Shown here: positions 1 to 9,487 of the stretch, piece after piece
How positions within the stretch are numbered: the stretch's first letter is position 1
Layout of the letters: each line of letters begins with the position of its first letter
Assembly (NCBI GenBank): GCA_003105035.1
Contig: PQAL01000043.1
Span: 1-64,000 of the forward strand
DNA from: Anaerolineales bacterium
Lineage (GTDB): Bacteria > Chloroflexota > Anaerolineae > Anaerolineales > UBA4823
Length of the DNA: 64,000 nt
Direction of reading: 5' to 3'
Position numbers and translations under genes: made by a program
The notes under the pieces: model-generated
What the model was told of the DNA's origin: nothing
Database searches by the model: none
The model's input: the letters and a program-made list of their open reading frames with translations, nothing else

Positions 1-65
1 ATAGGCAGCATGTGTAAGCGCAGCAATGCGTTCAGCTAAGCTGTACTAATGGCCGAGGGCTTAAT
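1..65 (+). rRNA. 23S ribosomal RNA, 3' end (partial)
   Basis: The window opens inside the last helix region of 23S rRNA. The stretch at 36-62 (GCTAAGCTGTACTAATGGCC, then GAGGGCTTAA) matches the usual end of bacterial 23S, where GGTACTAAT is followed by a GAGGCTTAA-like terminal strand. The exact 3' end is estimated. The 5S gene follows after about 85 bases, so this is the tail of an rRNA operon reading in plus direction. Confidence 0.88.
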
Positions 66-151
66 CACGTGGTACGGAGAACTCGAAACTTTTCGCATCA
101 CTCAATCGATAATTATCACTATTTGGTTGGTATCTTAACATGTAAATAGAG

Positions 152-273
152 TCTCTTGGTGATTGGAGCGACAGGGGTACACCCGGACACATCCCGAACC
201 CGATCGTTAAGCCTGTCAGCGCCGATGGTACTTGGTGGGTAACTGCCTGGGAGAGTAGGTCATTGCCAAGAGA
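152..273 (+). rRNA. 5S ribosomal RNA
   Basis: The two ends pair perfectly: TCTCTTGG at 152-159 with CCAAGAGA at 266-273. Between them are hallmarks of 5S rRNA, such as CACCCGGACACATCCCGAAC at 180-199 and GGGAGAGTAGGTCATTGCC at 249-267. The length of about 120 nt is normal. It lies just after the 23S 3' end, as in a standard rRNA operon. No tRNA gene is seen in the spacer at 66-151. Confidence 0.95.
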
Positions 274-318
274 CTTTATTGTTTTAATGGAATGTACCCG
301 GGCATAATGCCTGCCAAA

Positions 319-347
319 TTGACAGATTTCCATTGTTCGGTTAGAAT
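319..347 (+). promoter_or_regulatory. Predicted sigma-70-type promoter upstream of rpsU
   Basis: TTGACA at 319-324 and TAGAAT at 342-347 are separated by 17 bases, which is close to consensus. Transcription would begin near 354. The transcript crosses the terminator hairpin at 435-470 before reaching rpsU, so this promoter either makes a short RNA of about 115 nt or feeds an attenuated rpsU mRNA. Confidence 0.65.
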
Positions 348-434
348 TCTCGTCGACGTTAAAATCGCTCTTTTGGATGGATGGTGACCAAGACTATTAT
401 CGATGACTGATACAGGAGTGCACGTAATACCTGG

Positions 435-470
435 CTCGGCTGAGAGCGTGAACGTCAGCCGGGTTTTTTT
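435..470 (+). terminator. Intrinsic terminator or attenuator before rpsU
   Basis: CTCGGCTGA at 435-443 pairs with TCAGCCGGG at 455-463 (one G-U pair), followed at once by seven T. It would end transcripts coming from the rRNA operon. Because the promoter at 319-347 lies upstream of it, it may also act as an attenuator of rpsU. Confidence 0.8.
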
Positions 471-520
471 GTCCCACCGCCCGGCAGCCAGGATACCAGA
501 ATGGTAAGGAGGTGAGGAAG

Positions 521-718
521 TTGACCACGGTAAATCTACGCCCGAACGAGTCGCAGGACGCCCTGCTCAAGCGCTTTCGCAAGAAGGTAGCTAAAAGCGG
601 TATCTTGAGCACGGTCCGCCGCAAGCGCTGGTTCGTTTCGAAAAGTGAGTTACGCCGCATTCAGAAGAAAAAGGCCATTCGCCGCATCAGGCGAAAGGAA
701 CGACCAGACATGGATTAA
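521..718 (+). CDS. rpsU: Small ribosomal subunit protein bS21
   Basis: A 65-residue, very basic protein of the bS21 family, a small-subunit protein that helps mRNA-16S pairing during initiation. It shows the family pattern: an N-terminal TTVNLRPNESQDALLKRF block, a KSGIL motif near residue 27 and an Arg/Lys-rich helix at the C-terminus. I place the start at TTG 521 because AAGGAGGTG at 506-514 then has ideal spacing. A GTG at 512 in the same frame would overlap the ribosome binding site and add three residues. infA follows 64 bases downstream, so the two probably share a transcript. The leader carries a promoter and a terminator (see 319-470). Confidence 0.93.
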   Translation: MTTVNLRPNESQDALLKRFRKKVAKSGILSTVRRKRWFVSKSELRRIQKKKAIRRIRRKERPDMD

Positions 719-782
719 GCTCGTTTGAGCGAGTGGTTCTGCTTCCTTAATCAGGCGCGGAACAGTTAGTCAGGAGGTATGC

Positions 783-1034
783 ATGGCGAAAGAGGAAGAT
801 AAGATTGTTGTCGAAGGCACGGTGATTGAGGCCTTGCCTGGGACGCAATTTAAAGTACGCCTGGAGACGGGTCACGAAGTCTTGGCATATCTCTCAGGGA
901 AAATGCGCAAGTATTATATTCGCATCCTATTGGGAGATAGTGTGCGGGTGGAAATGTCACCCTACGATCTCACCCGCGGACGGATCGTTTACCGCCACAA
1001 GAAGGCTCACGAAGGCGAACCCGAATCCTTCTAA
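783..1034 (+). CDS. infA: Translation initiation factor IF-1
   Basis: An 83-residue OB-fold protein that binds the A site of the 30S subunit during initiation. Family motifs are clear: [20 protein letters not shown] near residues 11-30, [12 protein letters not shown] at 38-49, [21 protein letters not shown] at 51-71. AGGAGGT at 772-778 sets the start. It sits directly after rpsU rather than in the usual spc/alpha ribosomal-protein block. A second infA elsewhere in the genome cannot be excluded. A strong hairpin follows the stop. Confidence 0.96.
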   Translation: MAKEEDKIVVEGTVIEALPGTQFKVRLETGHEVLAYLSGKMRKYYIRILLGDSVRVEMSPYDLTRGRIVYRHKKAHEGEPESF

Positions 1035-1063
1035 CCTGCATATCGCATGAGCATTAAAAAGCA

Positions 1064-1096
1064 AGAGCGGGCGCGCAGCGCCCGCTCTTTTGTTTT
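1064..1096. terminator. Bidirectional intrinsic terminator between infA and the DHOD-like gene
   Basis: AGAGCGGGCGC at 1064-1074 pairs perfectly with GCGCCCGCTCT at 1078-1088 around a three-base loop, followed by TTTGTTTTAA. The strand facing the convergent minus-strand gene has only a weak T tract (TGCTTTTTAATGC), so it serves infA best but may work both ways. Confidence 0.9.
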
Positions 1097-1111
1097 AATT
1101 CGATACCGGGG

Positions 1112-2116
1112 TTAGATAAAATCCGGGTTGAAAGAGTTGAGTACCTTCATATAGTTAGCGCGCTCAAAGGCGGCTGGTTCTGCCACGGCACCTTGGCTCA
1201 TGCTACCCCGCATCTGATGCACCGAAGAATACTCGTGCTCGGTCATCCAGGCTTCCATCCCCGAGAGGATTTGCTGTACTGCCGGGGTGCCACGCTTCAA
1301 TAGGGCTGAGGTGGTCATGGCCACATTGGCACCCGCCATAACGGCCTTGATGGCGTCTTCGGAGGTGTGTACGCCGCTGGTCAATGCCAGATCAGCCTTC
1401 ACCTTGCCGTACAGGATGGCAATCCAGCGTAGGGGCAGGCGCAGCTCATCCGAGTTGCTCAGCACCAGGTGCGGCACCACTTCCAGGTTCTCCAGGTCCA
1501 TGTCGGGCTGGTAGAAGCGGTTGAACAGCACCAGACCGTTCACCCCCGCTTCCACTAGGCGGCTGGCAAAGTGCGGCAGGGCGGTGAAGAAGGGTGCCAG
1601 CTTAATGGCCAGGGGGATGTGGATCGAAGCTCGGATGTCGCTGACCAGCTGGAGATAGTTATCTTCGATCTGGCTGCTGGTCAGGTTGGGATCGACAGGC
1701 AGGTAGTACAGGTTGAGTTCCAGCCCATCCGCACCAGCCTCCTGGATCTTGCGGGCATACTCGATCCATCCACCCGTAGAGACGCCGTTCAAACTCCCCA
1801 GGACAGGGATGTTGACCGCATTTTTGGTCTTTTCCAGGGTTTCCAGATACTTGTCGGGTGCCAGGCTGAATTTGCCGATGTTCGGGAAGTAAGTGAGCGC
1901 TTCAGCGAAAGATTCGGTGCCGCGGTTGAGAAAGTGATCCAATTCCAGGCTTTCGTGGATGATCTGCTCTTCAAACAGTGAATACATCACCACTGCAGCA
2001 ATGCCCGCATCTTCCATGCGTTTCACATTGGCAACCTTTTCAGATAACGGGGAAGGTGAAGCTACCAGTGGATTTTTTAGGTTAAGTCCGAGGTAAGTGG
2101 TTGTGAGGTCTACCAT
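1112..2116 (-). CDS. Dihydroorotate dehydrogenase-like FMN flavoprotein
   Basis: A 334-residue TIM-barrel flavoprotein of the class-1 dihydroorotate dehydrogenase / PreA superfamily. The N-terminus ([19 protein letters not shown]) is the substrate and FMN region. [28 protein letters not shown] and [18 protein letters not shown] mark successive barrel strands, the last being the FMN phosphate site. The start is ATG 2116, preceded by AAAGGAG. It lies 25 bases after the pyruvate:ferredoxin oxidoreductase gene and is almost certainly cotranscribed with it, which suggests a redox role tied to ferredoxin and not pyrimidine synthesis. The true substrate is unknown, and pyrD is a possible but less likely reading. 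Confidence 0.85.
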   Translation of the reverse strand: MVDLTTTYLGLNLKNPLVASPSPLSEKVANVKRMEDAGIAAVVMYSLFEEQIIHESLELDHFLNRGTESFAEALTYFPNIGKFSLAPDKYLETLEKTKNAVNIPVLGSLNGVSTGGWIEYARKIQEAGADGLELNLYYLPVDPNLTSSQIEDNYLQLVSDIRASIHIPLAIKLAPFFTALPHFASRLVEAGVNGLVLFNRFYQPDMDLENLEVVPHLVLSNSDELRLPLRWIAILYGKVKADLALTSGVHTSEDAIKAVMAGANVAMTTSALLKRGTPAVQQILSGMEAWMTEHEYSSVHQMRGSMSQGAVAEPAAFERANYMKVLNSFNPDFI

Positions 2117-2141
2117 GATTTTTCTCCTTTGTGGCCCTGGG

Positions 2142-5100
2142 TTATTCGTTGCCGTCATTATTCCCGTAATGCATGGCTGCCATCTGCTTATATAAATCCC
2201 AGCGTGATTTAACATCCTGCTGGGCTTGTTTCAGCAGCATTTCGGCTCGTTCTTCATCAGTCTGGGTCAGCATCTTGTAACGCGGCTCATTGTAGGCGTA
2301 CTGCTCCAATGGGATGGAGGGATCCTTTGAGTCAATCGTTAAGGGGTTCTTGCCTTCTTCAACCAGCCTGGGATTGTAGCGGTAGAGCGGCCAGATACCT
2401 GATTGGACAGCCAGTTTCTGTTGTTCTAATCCCCTGCGCATATCAATGCCATGGTTGATGCAATGGCTGTAGGCGATGATCAGGGATGGTCCGTCGTGTG
2501 CATCAGCTTCCAGGAAGGCATTCAGGGTCTGCTGATCGCTGGCTCCCATGGCCACACGCGCGACATACACATACCCGTACGACATGGCGATTAACCCCAG
2601 GTCTTTTTTCGGCATCCCCTTGCCGTTGGCTGCAAATTTCGCCACGGCACCCCGCGGGGTGGATTTTGAGCTCTGACCGCCGGTGTTGGAATACACTTCG
2701 GTGTCTAGCACCAGCATATTCACGTTGCGGCCCATGGCTAAAACGTGGTCCAGGCCACCATAGCCGATATCATAGGCCCAGCCATCACCACCCAGGATCC
2801 ACACGCTCTTGCGGACCAGCAGGTCGGCCAGGCTGAGTAGATCGCGGGCGCGCGGGTCCTTCACACCATTCAGGCGGGTCTTAAGCAGGTCAACCCGCTC
2901 GCGCTGTTCCTTAATCCCCGCTTCGCTGGTCTGGTCGGCATTCAGCAGGCCAGTTACCAGTGGCTCCCCGACCAGGTTGGCAAGCTGGGGGAGCAGCTCA
3001 CGGGCGTACTCGTTCTGCTTGTCGATCGTCAGGCGGAAGCCGAACCCAAACTCGGCGTTATCTTCGAACAGCGAATTCGACCACGAGGGACCACGCCCGT
3101 CCCGGTTGACCGTCCAGGGGGTGGTGGGCAGGTTACCGCCGTAAATGGACGAGCATCCGGTGGCATTGGCCACCAGCAGGCGGTCGCCGAACAGCTGGGT
3201 GAGCAGCTTGACGTAGGGTGTCTCGCCGCAACCGGTGCATGCCAGCGAGAACTCAAACAAAGGTTCAAGCAGCTGGGTGTTTTTCAGGGTGCGCAGGTTG
3301 ATTTGTGCTCGGTCCACAACCGGCAGAGCCTGGAAGAACTCCCAGTTAGCTGATTCTTGCTCGCGCCGGGGTAGCTGCTCAACCATGTTGAGCGCTTTGC
3401 GACCCACCTGGCTCTTGTCTTTTGCAGGGCAGGTTTCCACGCACAAGGCACATCCGGTGCAGTCTTCTGGAGACACCTGGACGGTGTACTTCGTGTCGGG
3501 GAATTCCTTGAACTTGGCATCCATCGACTTGAAGGTTGCGGGGGCATTCGTGAGCTGCTGTGGCTCATAAATTTTCGCCCGGATGACTGCATGCGGGCAG
3601 ACGAAGACACACTTCCCGCATTGGATGCACAGGTCCGGTACCCATTCGGGCATCTCGAGCGAGATGTTGCGTTTTTCCCATTGGGTTGTGCCCAGTGGAT
3701 AAGTTCCATCCACGGGGAAAGCACTCACCGGCAAGTCGTCACCTTCCAGGCCGATGATCTTACCCAAGACATCCTTCACGAATTCAGGAGCTTTTTCTGG
3801 CACTTGCGGCCGGCGAGTGATCGTGCTGGTCACCGATTTGCCTGCCAGGTTAACTTCATGTAGGTTAACCAGCGTCTGGTCAACTGCGTTGTAATTCTTC
3901 TTGACCACTGCCTCGCCAAATTTTGAATAGCTCTTCTTGATACCTTTTTTGATCTGGGTAATGGCCTCATCGCGAGGCAGCACACCGCTGATGGCAAAGA
4001 AACAGGTCTGCATGACGGTGTTGATGCGCACACCCATGCCGGTCTGCTTGGCCACTTCATACGCGTTGATCACGAAAAAGCGCAGTTTTTTCTGCAGGAT
4101 GGTCTGCTGGACCTCGCGCGGCAGGTAATCCCACACTTCATCGGGTCCGTATAGGCTGTTCAGCAGGAACACGCCGCCGGTCATGGCGAACTTGAGCACA
4201 TCGAAGCGCTCGAGGAAGTTGAACTGGTGACAGCCCACAAACTGGGCGTGGCTGATCAGGTATGGCGCATGGATCGGCTTGGGGCCAAAGCGCAGGTGCG
4301 AGATCGTGTTGCCCCCCGACTTCTTAGAGTCATACACGAAGTAACCCTGGGCGTAGTTGTCGGTTTCCTCGCCGATGATCTTGATCGAGTTTTTGTTGGC
4401 GCCTACCGTGCCATCCGCACCCAAGCCCCAGAATACGGCCCGCGTAATTTCAGGTGTTTCGATATTGAAACTGGGATCAAATTGCAGGCTGGTCATGGAG
4501 ACATCATCCGTGATGCCCACGGTGAAGTGATTCTTCGGCTCGGCCTTGCTCATCTCATCGAAGACACTCTTGACCATCGCAGGTGTGAATTCTTTGGATG
4601 AAAGCCCGTATCGACCGCCGATAATTTTGATTTGACGGCCGCCTTCATAAATTGCATTCACCACATCCAAATAAAGCGGCTCTCCAGCTGCTCCAGGTTC
4701 CTTGGTGCGGTCAAGCACAGCCACAGTCTTAACTGTCTTTGGCAGGGCATTCAGCAGGTGCATGTTGGAAAATGGGCGGTAAAGGCGTACTTTTATAACC
4801 GCCACCTTCTCTCCCTGCTTGTTCAGGTATAAAGCAGTTTCACCCGCGGTTTCCGCGCCGGAACCCATCAGGATGATCACGCGCTCAGCATCGGGAGCTC
4901 CGACATAATCAAAGAGGTTATATTTGCGCCCGACCGTGGCAGCAAATTTGTCCATCACTTTTTGGACGATTTCCGGGCATGCGCTATAATAGGGGTTGAC
5001 CGCCTCACGGCCCTGGAAATAGACATCTGGGTTTTGAGCGGTTCCACGAATCATGGGGTGGTCAGGCGAAAGGGCTCGGCTCCTGTGCGCGCGGATTAGC

Positions 5101-5693
5101 TCGTCAGAGATCATCGTGCGAATTTCATCATCGCTGAGGATCTCGATTTTATTGACTTCTGCGGAGGTTCTGAAGCCGTCGAAGAAGTGCACGAAGGGTA
5201 CGCGGGCTTCCAGGGTGGAGGCCTGGGCGATCAGTGCGAAGTCATGGGCTTCCTGTACCGAGTTGGATGCCAGCAGGGCAAACCCGGTCGAGCGGGTTGA
5301 CATCACGTCGGAATGATCCCCAAAGATCGACAGGGCGTGCACGGCCAGGGAACGGGCTGAGACGTGGAACACCGTCGAGGTGAGCTCACCGGCGATCTTA
5401 TACATGTTAGGGATCATCAGCAGCAATCCCTGCGAGGCAGTAAAGGTGGTGCTCAGGGCACCTGCCTGCAGCGCGCCATGAACGGCCCCCGCTGCACCCC
5501 CTTCAGATTGCATCTCGACTACCAATGGGATTGTCCCCCATAAGTTGGGGCGCTTCTTGGCTGACCATTCGTCGGCATACTCTCCCATTGTGGATGACGG
5601 GGTGATGGGATATATTGCGATCACCTCGCTGGTCTTGTGGGCAACATAGGCAGTCGCCTCGTTGCCATCAATATTGGCGGTATGTTTTTTCAT
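2142..5693 (-). CDS. nifJ: Pyruvate:ferredoxin (flavodoxin) oxidoreductase
   Basis: A 1183-residue single-chain PFOR that oxidises pyruvate and CoA to acetyl-CoA and CO2, passing electrons to ferredoxin. The N-terminal pyrimidine-binding domain has [17 protein letters not shown] near residue 30. Two 4Fe-4S cluster motifs follow ([12 protein letters not shown] near 690 and [12 protein letters not shown] near 745). The TPP domain has [16 protein letters not shown] near 970 and [12 protein letters not shown]. The four Cys for the proximal cluster are visible in [20 protein letters not shown] and [10 protein letters not shown] prefer ATG 5693 (GGAG eight bases upstream) over an in-frame TTG two codons earlier. 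Oxygen-sensitive chemistry of this kind points to an anaerobe. Confidence 0.97.
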   Translation of the reverse strand: MKKHTANIDGNEATAYVAHKTSEVIAIYPITPSSTMGEYADEWSAKKRPNLWGTIPLVVEMQSEGGAAGAVHGALQAGALSTTFTASQGLLLMIPNMYKIAGELTSTVFHVSARSLAVHALSIFGDHSDVMSTRSTGFALLASNSVQEAHDFALIAQASTLEARVPFVHFFDGFRTSAEVNKIEILSDDEIRTMISDELIRAHRSRALSPDHPMIRGTAQNPDVYFQGREAVNPYYSACPEIVQKVMDKFAATVGRKYNLFDYVGAPDAERVIILMGSGAETAGETALYLNKQGEKVAVIKVRLYRPFSNMHLLNALPKTVKTVAVLDRTKEPGAAGEPLYLDVVNAIYEGGRQIKIIGGRYGLSSKEFTPAMVKSVFDEMSKAEPKNHFTVGITDDVSMTSLQFDPSFNIETPEITRAVFWGLGADGTVGANKNSIKIIGEETDNYAQGYFVYDSKKSGGNTISHLRFGPKPIHAPYLISHAQFVGCHQFNFLERFDVLKFAMTGGVFLLNSLYGPDEVWDYLPREVQQTILQKKLRFFVINAYEVAKQTGMGVRINTVMQTCFFAISGVLPRDEAITQIKKGIKKSYSKFGEAVVKKNYNAVDQTLVNLHEVNLAGKSVTSTITRRPQVPEKAPEFVKDVLGKIIGLEGDDLPVSAFPVDGTYPLGTTQWEKRNISLEMPEWVPDLCIQCGKCVFVCPHAVIRAKIYEPQQLTNAPATFKSMDAKFKEFPDTKYTVQVSPEDCTGCALCVETCPAKDKSQVGRKALNMVEQLPRREQESANWEFFQALPVVDRAQINLRTLKNTQLLEPLFEFSLACTGCGETPYVKLLTQLFGDRLLVANATGCSSIYGGNLPTTPWTVNRDGRGPSWSNSLFEDNAEFGFGFRLTIDKQNEYARELLPQLANLVGEPLVTGLLNADQTSEAGIKEQRERVDLLKTRLNGVKDPRARDLLSLADLLVRKSVWILGGDGWAYDIGYGGLDHVLAMGRNVNMLVLDTEVYSNTGGQSSKSTPRGAVAKFAANGKGMPKKDLGLIAMSYGYVYVARVAMGASDQQTLNAFLEADAHDGPSLIIAYSHCINHGIDMRRGLEQQKLAVQSGIWPLYRYNPRLVEEGKNPLTIDSKDPSIPLEQYAYNEPRYKMLTQTDEERAEMLLKQAQQDVKSRWDLYKQMAAMHYGNNDGNE

Positions 5694-5902
5694 TAACAAT
5701 GCTCCAGTTTTGGAATACGCACTTAGCGTTAGTTATATAAATGATACCCAAGAGACTAACTAACTAGTTTAGCCGTACCAGGAGGAAACAGACAGTTATA
5801 TATGGCATAAAAAACACCTGTCCCCTGTCATATTTCAATTTCAGCTGGTGAGTGGACTGGTTCATGAAAATTTGCCTGGCAAAAAACTGCCGCATAAAAC
5901 TG
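5694..5902. other. Divergent intergenic region, PFOR versus the 5918 operon
   Basis: About 210 AT-rich bases separating two divergent transcripts. Toward the PFOR gene I see several TATATA-like elements but no convincing paired promoter. An AACTAGTT palindrome lies near 5763-5770, inside repeated CTAA units, and could be an operator, but with weak support. Nothing else is recognised. Confidence 0.35.
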
Positions 5903-5911
5903 TGCTATACT
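5903..5911 (+). promoter_or_regulatory. Extended -10 promoter, leaderless start for gene 5918
   Basis: TGC followed by TATACT, with six bases to the ATG at 5918. The start site would fall on the initiating A, and no ribosome binding site is present. Confidence 0.55.
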
Positions 5912-5917
5912 TTACTC

Positions 5918-6184
5918 ATGAGTGAGAACCAGCAGAACTGGAATAATTGGGCGCGTGCATTGCATCGCTGGGGTGTGGAGAATGGAGTGGCTTCACTGCT
6001 TGAGATCGCTGGCTCGCTCAATGTGCTGCTGGCGCAGGTCCTGTATATCAGTCAACCGGTGCTTACCGGGGCGGTCTCGTCCAGGTCACTGCAAGCCTTC
6101 GCACAGGTGCTCGAAGACCCTGAAGATCGACGTCAATTTATCGCCATTTTGAGAGAGGTTTCCACGCGTGGAACAAGCGCTTAG
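5918..6184 (+). CDS. Small hypothetical protein, first gene of the ASKHA operon
   Basis: An 88-residue protein not recognised from any family. It begins MSENQQNWNNWARALHRWGV, is helical in character, has no cleavable signal peptide, and ends with the stretch LEDPEDRRQFIAILREVST. The start at ATG 5918 is chosen because a promoter -10 sits six bases upstream; an in-frame ATG at 5852 would lie upstream of that promoter. Its 3' end overlaps the next gene by 17 bases, so it is translationally coupled to a DUF6754-like membrane protein and is likely part of the same process. Confidence 0.6.
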   Translation: MSENQQNWNNWARALHRWGVENGVASLLEIAGSLNVLLAQVLYISQPVLTGAVSSRSLQAFAQVLEDPEDRRQFIAILREVSTRGTSA

Positions 6185-6932
6185 TGCTCTCAATACCTAC
6201 TTAGCTCTGGCGCTGATCTTGGCAGGCTTGGGTTTAATTTTGTTCTTCTATCTTGCACCGAATATCCCCAAGATCACCCTGCGCACCATCCAGGCCTTCT
6301 CCCATTTTCGCCGCGAAGTCGATCTGGCCGTGGAGGCCGGCAAGCGCCTGCACATCTCGCTGGGTCGAGGTTCGATCAATGACCTGCAGGGTGGGGCGGC
6401 TTTACTTGGGCTGACGATCCTCGATCGGTGTGCCCGGGCTGCCTCGAATAGCGACCGCCCTTCGGTTGTGACGTCTGGCGACAGCGTGGTCACTGTCTTG
6501 AGCCAGGATACACTGCAAAGCACCTTTGGCAGCCTGGCTGCGGAGCAGCGATACGATCATACTAATGCCCGCCTCTCTGGCCTCACCCCCATGGCGTATG
6601 CGGCGGGAGCCTTGCCTGCAATCCATGACGAGCAAGTGTCTGCCAATATCCTGGCGGGTCATTTTGGAACCGAGGTGGCTTTACTGACCGAAGCGGCTGA
6701 GCGTAGCCGTTCACTGACAGTCGGTGGGACGGATAGCATCTCAGCCCAGGCCGTCCTGTATGCAACGTCTGACGAGCCCCTGCTGGGCGAGGAGCTGTAT
6801 GCCTCCGGAGCTTATCTCGGGGAGGATAAAGTCCATTCGGCCAGTTTGCGTATGCAAGATATCCTGCGCTGGGTGATCGTGGGTGCCATTTTGTTCGGTG
6901 CTATTCTTAAATTATTGGGAATCCTGGCATGA
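6168..6932 (+). CDS. DUF6754-like membrane protein
   Basis: A 254-residue protein with one membrane helix at each end (about residues 10-30 and 230-252) and a soluble middle domain. The middle contains GAALLGLTILDRCARAAS near 78-95 and AAEQRYDHTNARLSGLTPMAYAAG near 123-146. It resembles the DUF6754 proteins I know from Chloroflexota, whose function is not established. The start is GTG 6168 with GAGAGAGG upstream. It overlaps the gene before (17 bases) and shares ATGA with the gene after, so its subunit ratio with neighbours is probably fixed by coupled translation. The assignment rests on recall, not a search. Confidence 0.6.
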   Translation: MEQALSALNTYLALALILAGLGLILFFYLAPNIPKITLRTIQAFSHFRREVDLAVEAGKRLHISLGRGSINDLQGGAALLGLTILDRCARAASNSDRPSVVTSGDSVVTVLSQDTLQSTFGSLAAEQRYDHTNARLSGLTPMAYAAGALPAIHDEQVSANILAGHFGTEVALLTEAAERSRSLTVGGTDSISAQAVLYATSDEPLLGEELYASGAYLGEDKVHSASLRMQDILRWVIVGAILFGAILKLLGILA

Positions 6933-7552
6933 AGAAGGTTTTGCCGATCACCAATGCGGTCATTGCCATCGCTGCCGGGGCATTGGTCTTATTAGGGTAT
7001 TTTTTCCCGGGCTTTTTCGGCAAAATCCAGTCCACCTTGATCGGCTGGGCCATCATCCTGGCCGGGTTTGCGGTGCTATTGGGGATTTTTAACCTGGCAA
7101 TGGTACATTGGAAGAAAATCACCAGCCATGATAAGAACCAGGGGTATAGCATTGTATTGCTGGTATCGCTCGTCCTCACCATCCTGCTGGTTGGCATCAG
7201 TGGTCCCACCGGCTCACTGTCACTGTGGATATTCAATACCTTCCAGGTACCAGCCGAGATCAGCCTGCTAGCAGTATTGGCGGTTGTCCTGATCTATGCC
7301 GTAGCGCGCTTGCTCTCCAGGCGACCGAAATGGTACACCATCTTGTTCCTGGCAACCGTGCTGTTGGTTTTACTGGGGTCCGCACCCCTCTACTTCTTAG
7401 GTGAGATAAACATCCTCAGCACAATCCGCGCATGGTTAGCCCAGGTACCTGCAGCCGCTGGGGCGCGTGGCCTATTACTGGGGGTTGCCCTGGGAACTGT
7501 CGCGGCCGGCCTGCGCATCCTCATCGGAAGTGATCGCCCGTATGGTGGATGA
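6929..7552 (+). CDS. Six-helix hypothetical membrane protein
   Basis: A 207-residue integral membrane protein, family not recognised. Six hydrophobic segments are visible, roughly at residues 5-27, 32-60, 73-93, 107-130, 134-153 and 173-196. Short basic loops (RLLSRRPKWY near 130) suggest cytoplasmic sides. Its ATG overlaps the stop of the DUF6754-like gene by four bases, and the next gene starts four bases after its stop. It is therefore a core member of the operon and probably an assembly partner of the neighbouring membrane proteins. Confidence 0.6.
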   Translation: MKKVLPITNAVIAIAAGALVLLGYFFPGFFGKIQSTLIGWAIILAGFAVLLGIFNLAMVHWKKITSHDKNQGYSIVLLVSLVLTILLVGISGPTGSLSLWIFNTFQVPAEISLLAVLAVVLIYAVARLLSRRPKWYTILFLATVLLVLLGSAPLYFLGEINILSTIRAWLAQVPAAAGARGLLLGVALGTVAAGLRILIGSDRPYGG

Positions 7553-7556
7553 ATAG

Positions 7557-9479
7557 ATGGCTGAAATCATTTGCCCACTGTGCGGAAAGCCCAATCCAGA
7601 AGAGCTGGATGAGTGCAAATATTGCCAGGCTCCGTTAAAATCGGGTGGTTTCATTGCCTCCCCGGAGGGGGACGATGAAATTGCCAGGATATTTTCCGCG
7701 CCTCAAGAAGATCAAAAACCTGCGGAAAAACCTTCAGCAGTACCATTTACCCCTGAAGGCCTGGAGGAAGCGATCCCCGATTGGCTGAAGGAGACCGAAG
7801 CTGGTTTCCTCGCCTCAGTTGAACCGAAACCCCCTGAAGAAAAGCCTAAAGAATTCACACCGGACGAGATTTCAGCCCAAATCGATGCATTGATCAGCCC
7901 ACCTTCATCGTCTGAAGAGTCAGCTAAGAAAAGTGTTGATGACGAATGGCTGGCTAGCTTGCTCAACGAAGCCGGGGTGAGTGAAACGGGTTCGGATGAA
8001 AGCTTGAGTGAGCCAGAAGAGGAACCTCTTGCCGAGCAAGAACCTGCGCAGGAGGAAGAGGCTATTAGTGCACCAGCCCTTCAAGAGCCGGAAGAGGAAT
8101 CGCTCCCACCCGCTGTTCCTGCCGAAAAGCCTGCCTGGCTGACCAACCTTGAGGCTGCCTCGACCATTAAGCTGGAAGGCGGCATCACTCAAGCTGAGGA
8201 AGGGCTGCATGAGCCCGTGGCCGAAGAACCTACTGAGCAAAGCGAGCCCGAACCGGCTGAACCACCTGAGTGGTTAACCAAATCCATGCCGGAAGGTGCG
8301 CCTCCCGCGTCTCAGGAACAAGAAGGAGGCCTCAGTCCTGCCGAGCTCCCCGGTTGGCTGGAGGCCCTTCGCCCCGCTGAGGTTTTAGAGCCCAGTGGAC
8401 CAGTGGAGGATGTTTCGACCGCCGATCTTGTCACAGCTGGGCCGTTGGTTGGGTTGCGTGGGGTGATCTCATCCCATCCGTCAGCCATTCGCGCCCGGAA
8501 GCCGCCCACCTACTCTATAAAACTGCGCGTCACCGATGAGCAAAAAGAGCGCGTGGAGCTGATGGAGGCCCTGCTGGCTGATGAAGAAAAACCGACCCCG
8601 CTTCCTTCGCAGCCTGTCATAAGCTCCCGCAATATCTTCAGGTTGGTGATCGGTCTGGCGTTATTATTACCGATCCTCTGGGTGATCATCATGGGTAGTC
8701 AAAACGCTGCCCAACCTCAAGCCAGCAGCCTCCCCGGGCTGGATGATTTTACGCTGGAAATCCAAAAGCTACCCTCCGGGGCACCCGTGTTGATCGCATT
8801 TGACTACGAAGCTGGTTTTTCTGGGGAGCTGAACCTGGCCATCACCAGTGTGCTCACCCAGCTGATCAATAAAAACGCCTACCTGACCCTGGTGTCAACC
8901 AGCCCATCCGGACCGGCATTGGGCGAAAGCATGGTCAAGGCGGTTTACTCCGGTTTAGTTGGGAATTCCCAGGCTTATACAGATTATGCTGACCTCGGCT
9001 ATATTCCCGGAGGAACCTTGGGCCTGCGCGGCCTGGCGACATCGCCGAAGACGGTCATGCCTTATTCATTGAGTGGTTATGATGTTTGGGCTGCCCCGCC
9101 GTTAAATGCCATCATGAGTATCCAGGATTTTAGCGCGGTGATCATCCTGACCAATGATGCTGACACTGCCCGTATCTGGATCGAGCAGGTAGGTACGCCC
9201 TTGCGTCAGAGCGGCCGGCCGCTTTTATTCGTGTCGAGTACACAGGCCGAACCGCTAATCCTGCCATATTACCTGTCCGCGCCAGAGCAGGTTCAAGGCA
9301 TCATCTCAGGCCTGGCGGGAGGCATAGCCTATGCAAACTCGGTTGGCAGTCTCCCGCAAAATGGTGCCTGGGATGCCTATAGTATTGGCATAAGTGTATC
9401 GATCGTTGTCATTCTCGTCGGGAGTATCGTCAGCGGTGTAGGCAAGACGCTGCCCTCCAGTAAGAAGAAGGAGAACTAG
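7557..9479 (+). CDS. Zinc-ribbon membrane protein with acidic PxWL-repeat linker
   Basis: A 640-residue protein with an unusual architecture. Residues 6-23 form a zinc ribbon (CPLC and CKYC). Residues 40-350 are a Pro/Glu-rich, low-complexity region in which a short motif around Trp-Leu recurs five times (Trp at 76, 131, 194, 239 and 267, usually Pro-x-Trp-Leu). A membrane helix at about 360-380 leads to a folded domain of some 220 residues, probably outside, and a second helix near 610-628 precedes a Lys-rich tail. The cytoplasmic part looks like a docking arm. It lies mid-operon, nine bases before the next gene. Function unknown. Confidence 0.6.
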   Translation: MAEIICPLCGKPNPEELDECKYCQAPLKSGGFIASPEGDDEIARIFSAPQEDQKPAEKPSAVPFTPEGLEEAIPDWLKETEAGFLASVEPKPPEEKPKEFTPDEISAQIDALISPPSSSEESAKKSVDDEWLASLLNEAGVSETGSDESLSEPEEEPLAEQEPAQEEEAISAPALQEPEEESLPPAVPAEKPAWLTNLEAASTIKLEGGITQAEEGLHEPVAEEPTEQSEPEPAEPPEWLTKSMPEGAPPASQEQEGGLSPAELPGWLEALRPAEVLEPSGPVEDVSTADLVTAGPLVGLRGVISSHPSAIRARKPPTYSIKLRVTDEQKERVELMEALLADEEKPTPLPSQPVISSRNIFRLVIGLALLLPILWVIIMGSQNAAQPQASSLPGLDDFTLEIQKLPSGAPVLIAFDYEAGFSGELNLAITSVLTQLINKNAYLTLVSTSPSGPALGESMVKAVYSGLVGNSQAYTDYADLGYIPGGTLGLRGLATSPKTVMPYSLSGYDVWAAPPLNAIMSIQDFSAVIILTNDADTARIWIEQVGTPLRQSGRPLLFVSSTQAEPLILPYYLSAPEQVQGIISGLAGGIAYANSVGSLPQNGAWDAYSIGISVSIVVILVGSIVSGVGKTLPSSKKKEN

Positions 9480-9487
9480 GCCCGATT

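Noticed and set aside
66-151. tRNA gene in the 23S-5S spacer
   Set aside because: No cloverleaf, TTCRA loop or acceptor pairing can be formed there.
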